DNA of 6,962 nucleotides from positions 6,357 to 13,318 of the forward strand of contig PBVS01000062.1 in the NCBI GenBank assembly GCA_002728725.1, in the 5' to 3' direction. A program made the position numbers and the translations under genes. The DNA is from Woeseiaceae bacterium (GTDB lineage: Bacteria > Pseudomonadota > Gammaproteobacteria > Steroidobacterales > Woeseiaceae). The notes beneath the pieces are model-generated. The model saw only the letters and a list, made by a program, of their open reading frames with translations. It was not told where the DNA came from and did not search any database. This document shows positions 1 through 6,487 of this stretch, in pieces; within the stretch, counting starts at the first letter, position 1; each line of letters opens with the position of its first letter.

Positions 1-477
1 TTTTTTGATACAACGGTTGTTTGTACGATTACGGCGGTAATTATTCTCTCTACAGGGGTGCTTGAATATGGCAATTCTGGAATTGAGTTACTGTTGGATG
101 CTTTTTCGAGTTTTTATTCTCCTCCAGTGGCAAACGCGATTATTTCAATTGCAATAACGACATTTTGCCTTTCCACTCAGATTGGTTTTTTTATATATTT
201 CAAAACAGCTGTGACAGACTTAGTCGGCGAAAGAATTTTTGATATAGTTAAATGGCTGTATTTTATTCCTGGTATTATTTTTGCTGGTATTACCAATGTT
301 GATCAATTGTGGAAACTGGCAAACATTTCAGTCGCATTGAGCGCCATTCCAAACTTGATAGCACTTTTGTTTTTGAGTGGTGTATTTATAAAATTGATGC
401 GTGATTATTTCTCTGAACAGAGGAAATTCGATACTGAATTAATTGATAGAACACGAAATTACATTAAAATCTCATAA
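1..477 (+). CDS. Na+/alanine-type symporter (AGCS family), C-terminal fragment
   Basis: This is the last 158 codons of an integral inner-membrane sodium:amino-acid symporter of the AGCS (alanine/glycine:cation symporter) family, which brings in small neutral amino acids with Na+. The frame is open from base 1, so the true start lies left of the window; a GTG at 58 is internal. Visible features are an FDT-x-VVCT-x-TA segment near the left edge, a stretch with paired prolines before a membrane helix (about residues 43-67 of the fragment), a second helix starting at a Trp (about 85-97), and a last helix containing the family-like AIPNLIALLFLS stretch (about 113-126). The tail is short, charged and probably cytoplasmic. 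The gene ends 38 bp before the DapA-like gene on the same strand with no terminator between, so it is probably the transporter of that operon. Family call is good; the transported substrate may be an amino acid or a related ureide and is not readable from this fragment. Confidence 0.85.
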   Translation, partial: FFDTTVVCTITAVIILSTGVLEYGNSGIELLLDAFSSFYSPPVANAIISIAITTFCLSTQIGFFIYFKTAVTDLVGERIFDIVKWLYFIPGIIFAGITNVDQLWKLANISVALSAIPNLIALLFLSGVFIKLMRDYFSEQRKFDTELIDRTRNYIKIS

Positions 478-515
478 CTCATAGATAAAAAAGATAAAGA
501 AACAGGAACATTGTT

Positions 516-1457
516 ATGCAATACAATAAGCTAGATGAAAGTGCCAAGGGTGTTTACATAATCTCAGCAACACCTTTCAAAGACAACGGTGCCTTAGATA
601 TTGAAAGCACGAAAAAACTTATGGATTTCTATATTGAAAAGGGTGTAGATGGTATTACAGTACTTGGTGTCATGGGAGAAGCTCCAAAACTTACTGCTGA
701 AGAGTCTAAGTTATTCTTAGATACGGCACTTAAGCAAATTAATAAACGAGTTCCGGTAATAGTGGGTGTTTCAAATCCAGGAATTGATAATCTCTGTGAA
801 CTGGCAGAATACAGCATGGAACAGGGTGCCGCTGGAGTTATGATTGCTCCGCCAGCAGGAATAGCTACTGAAGAAAAGCTGTGGAACTATTTCGCAACCG
901 TATTTAAAAAATTAAATGATGAGATTCCAGTTTGTTATCAGGATTATCCTTTTTTTACGGGATCTGAAATCTCAGTGACAACGTTCAATCGAATGGTTGC
1001 AGAATATAAGCAACTCGTTATGTTCAAGCATGAGGAATGGCCTGGATTAAACAAACTTTCAAGGATAAGAAAATCGAGCGATGAAGGAAAAACTCGTCGT
1101 GTTTCAATTCTAACGGGTAACGGGGGTTTATTTTTGCCACAAGAGCTTCAAAGAGGAGCAGATGGGGCCATGACTGGATTTGCCTACCCAGAAATGTTGG
1201 TTAAAGTTTATGAGCTGCATAGCGCAGGAAAAGTTGATGAGGCTGAGGATTTATTTAATCTTTATCTTCCTTATGTAAGATATGAGCAACAACCAGGAAT
1301 TGGTTTAGCGATAAGAAAAGAAACGCTACTTCGACGGGGTGCAATTGACTCAAATAGATCTCGTGATCCCGGTCCAAGCCTGAGCATTCAGGACACCTCA
1401 GAATTATCAAGATTGATCGATCGTATGGAAAAGCAATTAAATAAAGCTTTTGATTAA
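516..1457 (+). CDS. DapA-superfamily (DHDPS/NAL) Schiff-base aldolase/lyase, atypical active site
   Basis: A 313-residue cytoplasmic TIM-barrel protein of the dihydrodipicolinate synthase/N-acetylneuraminate lyase superfamily; members form a Schiff base with a keto substrate, often pyruvate, for aldol-type cleavage or condensation. An ATG with AGGA eight bases upstream sets the start. The Schiff-base lysine is K171, in a MFKHEEWPG block that matches the family's G-x-K-E-x-x-G. The rest of the site differs from true DHDPS. The GTTGE loop is GVMGE (51-55), so both threonines are lost. The Y-N-V-P block reads Q-D-Y-P (142-145), placing Gln where the catalytic Tyr sits in an ungapped alignment, although Y141 is adjacent. 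The block that usually carries the third relay Tyr reads IAPPAG (110-115). The length is near the family norm of about 290-310. It sits between the symporter and the hydantoinase, which points to catabolism rather than lysine synthesis. The substrate is unknown; a retro-aldolase, dehydratase or hydratase role is possible. Confidence 0.85.
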   Translation: MQYNKLDESAKGVYIISATPFKDNGALDIESTKKLMDFYIEKGVDGITVLGVMGEAPKLTAEESKLFLDTALKQINKRVPVIVGVSNPGIDNLCELAEYSMEQGAAGVMIAPPAGIATEEKLWNYFATVFKKLNDEIPVCYQDYPFFTGSEISVTTFNRMVAEYKQLVMFKHEEWPGLNKLSRIRKSSDEGKTRRVSILTGNGGLFLPQELQRGADGAMTGFAYPEMLVKVYELHSAGKVDEAEDLFNLYLPYVRYEQQPGIGLAIRKETLLRRGAIDSNRSRDPGPSLSIQDTSELSRLIDRMEKQLNKAFD

Positions 1458-1475
1458 AAGACAAAAAGTATTTAG

Positions 1476-2942
1476 ATGCAAAAATTAGATTTAAAAATTA
1501 TAAATGGCACCGTAGCAAATTCCACGGAAACTTTTCGCTCAGATATTGGCATCAAAGATGGAGTTATTGTTGCGATTGGAAAGGAGATAGGCGACTCAGA
1601 AAGAATCATAGACGCGAAAGGTCAATTGGTTCTCCCTGGAGGCATCGAAGCGCATTGCCACATTGAGCAAGAATCTTCGAGCGGCATAATGACATCAGAT
1701 GATTATTACTCAGGAAGTGTCTCGGCTGCTTTCGGCGGCAATACATGCATAATCCCTTTTGCTGCTCAACACAGGGGTCAGAATTTACATGACGTTCTGG
1801 ATTTATATCATGGCAGGGCGGAACCAAAATCTGTAATTGATTATTCGTTTCATCTTATCATTTCTGATCCAACTGAGAACGTGATAAAGAATGAATTGCC
1901 TGACGTTATAGAGCAAGGCATAACATCTTTCAAAGTGTATATGACGTATGACAAATTAATTGTGAATGACGAGCAAATGTTAGAAATTATGGCCGCCGCA
2001 AAAAAACATGGAGCGCTTACTATGATTCATGCTGAGAACAATGCAATGATCAACTGGATGAGCGAAAAATTAATAAAAGGCGATCATAAGGAGCCAAAAT
2101 TTCATGCATTAAGTCATCCAAGAACAGCTGAATCTGAAGCCATAAATCGTGCAGTTGCTCTTTCCAGTTTCATCGATACGCCAATTTTAATCGTGCATGT
2201 GTCTACTGAAGCTGGAGCGAGAATTATTGCTGAGGCACGTTATGATGGCCATAAGGTTTTCGGTGAAACTTGTCCTCAGTATATGTTTCTCAACTCTAGT
2301 GACATGGATTTACCAGAGATGCAGGGTGCTCAATTTTGCTGTAGTCCGCCATTACGCGATAGAGCTTCTCAAGAAGAGATTTGGCGTTGTTTGCAAAATG
2401 GAACATTTCAGGTCTATTCTTCTGACCATGCTCCTTATCGTTTTGACGAAACGGGAAAATTGCATGCCGGAAAAAAACCACCATTCACCAAAATCGCTAA
2501 CGGCCTTCCAGGAATAGAGACAAGACTACCGTTGTTATTTTCTGAGGGCGTGATGAAAAAGAGAATTTCACTTAATCATTTTGTCGCGCTTGCTGCCACT
2601 AATGTCTCAAAAATATATGGGCTGGATCATCGAAAAGGTTCAATTACTGAAGGCAAAGATGCGGATATTGCAATATGGAATCCTGAGGCTAAAAGGGTTA
2701 TCAAGGCTGAAGACCTTCATGACAATATGGATTTCACGCCTTACGAAGGTATGGAAGTCAGAGGATGGCCAGAAATTGTTATTCAGAGAGGCGAGGTGAT
2801 AATAGAAGATAATAAACTTATAGCAGAACGTGGTGATGGTGAATTCATACACAGAAAAAGAATTGATTGCACGGGTATGCCGGGACGATTAGCACCTGAG
2901 TTGGATCACAATAAAAATTTCGGGGTAGACATCGACTTTTAA
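1476..2942 (+). CDS. Dihydropyrimidinase / hydantoinase (cyclic-amidohydrolase family)
   Basis: A 488-residue cytoplasmic amidohydrolase of the dihydropyrimidinase/D-hydantoinase group, which opens cyclic ureides or imides to N-carbamoyl amino acids or similar products. All binuclear-metal ligands are present with family spacing: H60-x-H62, the carboxylated lysine K153 in SFKVYMTY, H185 in IHAEN, H241 in VHVST and D317 in SSDHAP. Y158, five residues after the lysine, matches the oxyanion/stereochemistry Tyr, and the substrate-backbone segments CSPPLR and ANGLPGIETR are also recognisable. The N-terminal beta-sandwich (about 1-55) and the closing C-terminal part (KGSITEGKDADIAIW onward) are complete, so the enzyme looks intact and active. 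The block IPFAAQHRGQ after the GG-x-T turn marks a hydantoinase-like subgroup rather than a classic pyrimidine-catabolic enzyme (an impression from memory). The Shine-Dalgarno is weak. The gene follows the DapA-like gene by 18 bp, and its stop codon overlaps the racemase start. Allantoinase is less likely because the K153 motif and substrate loop fit dihydropyrimidinases better. Confidence 0.92.
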   Translation: MQKLDLKIINGTVANSTETFRSDIGIKDGVIVAIGKEIGDSERIIDAKGQLVLPGGIEAHCHIEQESSSGIMTSDDYYSGSVSAAFGGNTCIIPFAAQHRGQNLHDVLDLYHGRAEPKSVIDYSFHLIISDPTENVIKNELPDVIEQGITSFKVYMTYDKLIVNDEQMLEIMAAAKKHGALTMIHAENNAMINWMSEKLIKGDHKEPKFHALSHPRTAESEAINRAVALSSFIDTPILIVHVSTEAGARIIAEARYDGHKVFGETCPQYMFLNSSDMDLPEMQGAQFCCSPPLRDRASQEEIWRCLQNGTFQVYSSDHAPYRFDETGKLHAGKKPPFTKIANGLPGIETRLPLLFSEGVMKKRISLNHFVALAATNVSKIYGLDHRKGSITEGKDADIAIWNPEAKRVIKAEDLHDNMDFTPYEGMEVRGWPEIVIQRGEVIIEDNKLIAERGDGEFIHRKRIDCTGMPGRLAPELDHNKNFGVDIDF

Positions 2943-3586
2943 TGCATAAAATTTTGGTCATAAACCCGAATTCAAACACAGACGTTACTGTTAAGTTGTC
3001 AGATATTTTTCGTGATTATCACATTACAAAAAATACAAAAGTTGACTGTATTTCAATACAAGAAGGTCCATTTGGTATCGAATCAGATGAAGATATTCAC
3101 CATGTGTCACCCTTAGTCATAAAAAAGATAAAAAATGAACTGTCTAATTATGATGCATTCGTAATTGCTTGTTATTCTGATCCAGGACTGAGCGATTCGA
3201 AGCTTGCATTTTCAGCACCCATTTACGGTATTCATGAAACCACGGTGAAATTTTGCCATTATAAAAAAATAAAATTTGGAGTCATTGCACTGGGGGAAGA
3301 GTCAATAAAGAGACACTTTGAATACATAAGAAAATTGAACTTAAGTTCATATTATGTGGGTGAGGTGAGTATCAACATGGACGTAAATGAGGCTGTAAAT
3401 GGAGAGAACACCATGATGTTGATTTACAATGCGAGTAAAAATTTAATCCAAAATGAGAAAGCTGAAGCTATTATTCTTGGATGTGCGGGGATGGCAAAAT
3501 ATCGGGAATCCTTAGAAAAAAAATTAGGAGTAAGGGTGTTGGATCCAGTTCAAACTTCTGTCGACTGCGCGATTATGAATCTATAG
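2942..3586 (+). CDS. Asp/Glu/hydantoin racemase family protein, probable hydantoin racemase
   Basis: A 214-residue cytoplasmic, cofactor-independent racemase of the Asp/Glu/hydantoin racemase superfamily. These enzymes invert a carbon centre with two cysteines acting as acid and base. Both are present: C77 in ACYSDPGL and C181 in LGCAGM, at positions almost the same as those of characterised hydantoin racemases (about 76 and 181). The N-terminal INPNSNT signature (7-13) and the final LDPVQTSVD block also fit hydantoin racemase better than glutamate racemase. The length is slightly short for the family (about 230-250). The ATG shares one base with the stop of the hydantoinase gene (TAATG), so translation is probably coupled. 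The likely job is to interconvert the two enantiomers of a 5-substituted hydantoin, so that a stereoselective hydantoinase can consume both. Allantoin racemase is the main alternative. Confidence 0.9.
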   Translation: MHKILVINPNSNTDVTVKLSDIFRDYHITKNTKVDCISIQEGPFGIESDEDIHHVSPLVIKKIKNELSNYDAFVIACYSDPGLSDSKLAFSAPIYGIHETTVKFCHYKKIKFGVIALGEESIKRHFEYIRKLNLSSYYVGEVSINMDVNEAVNGENTMMLIYNASKNLIQNEKAEAIILGCAGMAKYRESLEKKLGVRVLDPVQTSVDCAIMNL

Positions 3587-3595
3587 TATTGGATT

Positions 3596-3604
3596 AAAGG
3601 AGGG
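3596..3604 (+). promoter_or_regulatory. Strong Shine-Dalgarno supporting a TTG start
   Basis: The run AAAGGAGGG is close to a perfect anti-16S match, the strongest in the window. It ends four bases before a TTG codon at 3609. It fixes the TTG as the start of the M20-like gene, because the TTG alone places an intact Tat motif at the N-terminus; the next in-frame ATG (residue 34) would remove that signal. The gap from the racemase stop is only 22 bp. Confidence 0.75.
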
Positions 3605-3608
3605 TAAT

Positions 3609-4967
3609 TTGATTATAAAGACTAAGAATACTTCAACTAGAAGAGAGTTTGTTCTTGGCTCTGGTTCGGCTGCAATCGGTTTGGGTATCCTCAACCAAGC
3701 GAAAAGTATGACAAATAGCTCAAATTCTCTCGCTCTAGCAGAAGACAAAAGGTCAGAGTTAGTCAATCTACTCAGCAGTTTGATTGAGATTAGAAGTCAG
3801 ACCGGTGAATCGGCTGACAAGGCCCAGTTGCTCGTGAATAACTATCTCAGTGACTTGCCATACAGGATTGAAAAATCCATGGATAGGCCGAGCTTATACC
3901 GAAATCATCCAGAATTTATGCCACCCAATCCATCTGGTGATGGGCCTTTTGTAAATATTGTTGGCTGGCCTGAAAACAATATCAATAAAACTTCAGCGAT
4001 ATTTTCCCACATTGATACACATACCGAGGATTCAGGATGGGAGACCGATCCTTATAAACCGATTATAAAAAATAATCGAATGTATGGTCTTGGTACTTCG
4101 GATGATAAAGGGGGTGTGGCTGCGATGTTGATAGCAGCAAAGATATTGAGCGAAAACGATAAACCTCTACCGGTTGTCATGAGCCTTCATGGAAAAGGTG
4201 GGGGCAGCCGAGGAAGCCTTCCTGTTTTTGAAAGAATTAGAAAACAGAATAACAATATTCAGTCTGTTTTGTATGCTCATCCAGCAGAAACTGGCAGAGG
4301 TTTGGAGGATATTAAAAATGCTGTTCTTGGTGTACTCGATCTCGAGTTGAGAGTAAGAGGTTGGCGAGGACCGCAAATGGAGATCGGCAGCATAGACTCT
4401 TCTGATTGGAAAGCGGGTGGAGATGCAATTGAAACAGCAATGCAATTTATGGATTATCTAGAAAAAAATATACTACAAGGAATAGAGCTTAATATAGGAA
4501 AGATTGTTGGCGGCGATCGTATTGGATCTGTTCCGGATAAGGTTACTATTAATTTTAGATTGAAGTTTAAATCCGAACATAACTGGATGGACTTGTTAAA
4601 AAAGATTCAAAATGAAGGACAATTATTTATAGATAAACTCTCTCAGCTCAAAAATGAGTTTAAGATAAACATACACGCAAAAGGCTATCGGACTAATCCT
4701 GGCGAAGCCAAATGGAATGGCAGTGAAAGCTTGATATTGAGAGATTCAATTACTGAAATTACTGGATCCGCACCCAAGTCTTATCCAAATCATTATGCGG
4801 GTGATATTCGATATCCGATCAGATTATTGGGAGTGCCCGCCTATGGTATTGGGTCACTGGGCGGAAATTTTTACGGACCCAATGAATGGGTAGATATTGA
4901 TGATTTAGTTAAATTAACTGCAGTCTTAGTTGAAACCGTTAACGGGTGGTCTGGAAAATCTATATAA
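3609..4967 (+). CDS. Tat-exported M20-metallopeptidase-like protein with degenerate active site
   Basis: A 452-residue protein with a Tat signal (T10-R11-R12-E-F-V-L, hydrophobic stretch about 15-28, possible cleavage after ALA at 44), so it should fold in the cytoplasm and be exported to the periplasm. The mature part has the M20 layout: catalytic half, lid domain from about 236 to 350, catalytic C-terminus. M20 enzymes cleave amide bonds in peptides, acyl- and carbamoyl-amino acids. Kept residues are H134-x-D136, D165 in a TSDDKGG block (usual DMKGG) and E227 in HPAETG. Lost are the Glu-Glu pair that gives catalytic base and metal ligand, read here as K196-G197 in a block where GSRG aligns cleanly, and the C-terminal His, read as Y422 in FYGPNEW. 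The lid has GWRGP in place of the usual His-containing segment. Carbamoylase is tempting from the operon, but missing residues and export argue for caution. A distinct M20 subfamily, a binding protein or an altered mechanism are alternatives. TTG start. Confidence 0.82.
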   Translation: MIIKTKNTSTRREFVLGSGSAAIGLGILNQAKSMTNSSNSLALAEDKRSELVNLLSSLIEIRSQTGESADKAQLLVNNYLSDLPYRIEKSMDRPSLYRNHPEFMPPNPSGDGPFVNIVGWPENNINKTSAIFSHIDTHTEDSGWETDPYKPIIKNNRMYGLGTSDDKGGVAAMLIAAKILSENDKPLPVVMSLHGKGGGSRGSLPVFERIRKQNNNIQSVLYAHPAETGRGLEDIKNAVLGVLDLELRVRGWRGPQMEIGSIDSSDWKAGGDAIETAMQFMDYLEKNILQGIELNIGKIVGGDRIGSVPDKVTINFRLKFKSEHNWMDLLKKIQNEGQLFIDKLSQLKNEFKINIHAKGYRTNPGEAKWNGSESLILRDSITEITGSAPKSYPNHYAGDIRYPIRLLGVPAYGIGSLGGNFYGPNEWVDIDDLVKLTAVLVETVNGWSGKSI

Positions 4968-4997
4968 AAAAAACACATGCAATGCATGTGTTTTTTT
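4967..4997. terminator. Bidirectional rho-independent terminator
   Basis: Seven base pairs, CACATGC (4974-4980) with GCATGTG (4984-4990), close on a three-base AAT loop. The stem is preceded by seven A (4967-4973) and followed by seven T (4991-4997), so it reads as a stem plus U-tract from either strand. It lies directly after the M20-like stop on the plus strand and 20 bp beyond the PLP-enzyme stop on the minus strand, as expected for convergent units. The A and T tracts could also pair and extend the stem. Confidence 0.9.
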
Positions 4998-5017
4998 AGA
5001 AATACAATTTAATTTTA

Positions 5018-6364
5018 TTATATTCTTTTGATAGCAGCGGCCATATTATCAATTGCTTTTTTGATATTTGGTCTCGCTGTACCAAGATTCATCCTCATGT
5101 GTCCATTACCTCCAGTTCCATAGTTACCCCCTGGATTTAACTGAACTTTTGCGTTTTTAACAAACCACTCTTCCATGTAATGAGAGTCACTTTTCATTCC
5201 CTTATCTTTAGCCATTTGATCAGCATTGATAGCTTTAGCTACTTCTTTGATATCCAACCAATGAAGATAAGTGCCTTCACCTTTCTTAGATTTAACCATA
5301 GGCATCTTTTCTTTTATGTAAGTTTCAGCAAAGCTCTGGTTTCCATCAATATAATCATTAAGTTGTGTAAAGTACTCACCACCATGTCTGTAGGCAGCCT
5401 CGTTTGCAATAATTCCCAGTGAGTTTAAATCTGCACGATGCATATATTTGACTCTTTCCAGGAGAACAGGATTAGTAGAAAAGAAGTAAGCACTTTTCAT
5501 GGACGCAAGACTAAATGTTTTGCTGACTGCTTTGTAAGTTAGACTATTGTTAACAATGGCTTTATCAGGAAGACTAGCAAAAGGAATGTATTTTTGACCT
5601 TCCATTACAAAGTCACAATGTATCTCATCAGCAAGAACTGTAACTCCATGCTTAAGGCAGAGCTCACCCATTCTCATTAAATCATCTTCAGACCACATAT
5701 TTCCTGTAGGATTTTGTGGGTTACACAAAAGAAAAGCATGGCAATCCGGAGTCATCTTAGCTTCGAAATCATCCCAATCAATATGATAGACACCATCCTC
5801 ATCTTTATACATTTCACTGTCAGCAGCAACAGTTCTACTCCATAGAAGATCGCCATAAAATCCATTATAAGTTGGTGTATTCATAAGTACTTTAGTTTGT
5901 GGTTGGCATACAGCGTTTAGAGTTGCTATTAATGGTGTGTGAACTCCAGATGAAATTACGATTGTCGCTGGATCTACTTTGATACCATGCCGTTCTTCAT
6001 TCCATTGAACAATTGCCTCTTTGTAAGATCCAGTGAGGTTCTCATAGCCCCAATTATTGTGTTGGATTCGTTCTTGCAGAGCTTCTTTTATTGCTGGTGC
6101 CCCTCTGAAGTCCATGTCAGCCACACCCATTCCAAAATCAACATTCTCTTCACCAAAACGAGCATATTGTTGATCCCATTTTACATTTCCTGTTCCATCA
6201 CGATCATACAATTCATCAAAATCATATTTTCCATTCTTCATTCCGCCTGGTTTTATCTCAGCAGCAGTAGCCAGATTAGTAACAGTAGCTAGTGACCCAG
6301 CAGCTGCACCAATACTTGCTCCTTTAATGAATGATCTTCTATCGAATTGAATTAATTTTGACAT
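5018..6364 (-). CDS. Tat-exported MalY/PatB-like fold-type I PLP enzyme (aminotransferase or C-S lyase)
   Basis: A 448-residue PLP enzyme resembling the MalY/PatB cystathionine beta-lyase branch of class I/II aminotransferases. MalY-type marks are the N-terminal R55-x2-T58-x3-K62-W63-D64, the ADMDF block (82-86), C-N-P-Q-N-P-T-G with N218, the cofactor-ring aspartate D246 in ADEIHCD, the Schiff-base lysine K282 in VSKTF and a carboxylate-binding Arg (probably R424 in RMNLG). Reading starts with a textbook Tat signal (D8-R9-R10-S-F-I-K, alanine/glycine-rich stretch about 15-35, likely AxA cleavage around A34/A35). The mature enzyme would therefore be loaded with PLP in the cytoplasm and exported folded. 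The extra length over MalY (about 390) is mostly this signal plus small insertions. An ATG with GAGGG seven bases upstream fixes the start. It lies downstream of a cytochrome c gene. Whether it transaminates or performs beta-elimination on a thio-amino acid cannot be told from sequence alone. Confidence 0.87.
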   Translation of the reverse strand: MSKLIQFDRRSFIKGASIGAAAGSLATVTNLATAAEIKPGGMKNGKYDFDELYDRDGTGNVKWDQQYARFGEENVDFGMGVADMDFRGAPAIKEALQERIQHNNWGYENLTGSYKEAIVQWNEERHGIKVDPATIVISSGVHTPLIATLNAVCQPQTKVLMNTPTYNGFYGDLLWSRTVAADSEMYKDEDGVYHIDWDDFEAKMTPDCHAFLLCNPQNPTGNMWSEDDLMRMGELCLKHGVTVLADEIHCDFVMEGQKYIPFASLPDKAIVNNSLTYKAVSKTFSLASMKSAYFFSTNPVLLERVKYMHRADLNSLGIIANEAAYRHGGEYFTQLNDYIDGNQSFAETYIKEKMPMVKSKKGEGTYLHWLDIKEVAKAINADQMAKDKGMKSDSHYMEEWFVKNAKVQLNPGGNYGTGGNGHMRMNLGTARPNIKKAIDNMAAAIKRI

Positions 6365-6399
6365 CTTATAACCCTCAGAAATTTAGTATTAATCTTTAA

Positions 6400-6428
6400 A
6401 ACATATCATTATTAATTGGTAATGTGAA
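6400..6428 (-). promoter_or_regulatory. Candidate sigma70-type promoter for the PLP-enzyme gene
   Basis: Read on the minus strand, TTCACA (6423-6428, five of six to TTGACA) and TATGTT (6400-6405, four of six to TATAAT) are separated by exactly 17 bases. Transcription would begin near 6393, giving a leader of about 28 bases before the ATG with the GAGGG ribosome site inside it. The surrounding DNA is AT-rich, so chance matches are common. The 123-bp gap after the cytochrome gene makes an internal promoter reasonable, but read-through from upstream is not excluded. Confidence 0.4.
6407..6424. repeat. Imperfect 18-bp dyad in the promoter spacer
   Basis: CATTA (6407-6411) mirrors TAATG (6420-6424), and the AATT centre is also symmetric, so seven of nine pairs match across 18 bp with two mismatched pairs. 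It lies almost exactly between the candidate -10 and -35 elements, where a repressor dimer could bind. It is AT-rich and could be chance. No regulator gene is present in the window. Confidence 0.3.
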
Positions 6429-6487
6429 GAAGTGTTAAGCCATCTGGAAAAAGTAACTTAATGTCATTATCAATTGTACGTAATTGG

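Noticed and set aside
58..477. A short complete gene starting at GTG 58
   Set aside because: The same frame is open to base 1 and the upstream codons match the symporter family, so this is an internal codon of a truncated gene.
516..1457. Calling the DapA-like gene dapA (4-hydroxy-tetrahydrodipicolinate synthase)
   Set aside because: The fold matches, but the Thr-Thr and both Tyr relay positions differ and the genomic setting is catabolic, so a dapA symbol would mislead.
2197..2517. Second plus-strand frame inside the hydantoinase gene
   Set aside because: Overlaps catalytic regions of an intact hydantoinase in another frame, and no family resemblance is visible.
4188..4214. Frameshift or sequencing error explaining the lost Glu pair in the M20-like protein
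   Set aside because: Residues before and after (SLHG and GSRGSLP) align in the same frame; two substitutions explain it, with no insertion or deletion needed.
4167..4445. Minus-strand frame inside the M20-like gene
   Set aside because: Antisense shadow of the conserved catalytic region, with no ribosome site or motif noted.
3609..4967. Calling the M20-like gene an N-carbamoyl-L-amino-acid hydrolase (hyuC)
   Set aside because: Context makes it tempting, but the catalytic Glu pair and a metal His are missing and the protein is exported, unlike known carbamoylases.
5180..5422. Plus-strand open frame opposite the PLP-enzyme gene
   Set aside because: It lies wholly antisense to a well-supported conserved gene, with Phe/Ser/Ile-rich content typical of a shadow frame and no motif.
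5987..6292. Plus-strand open frame opposite the 5' part of the PLP-enzyme gene
   Set aside because: Antisense to the Tat signal and N-terminal domain of a conserved gene; low-complexity hydrophobic translation without recognisable family features.
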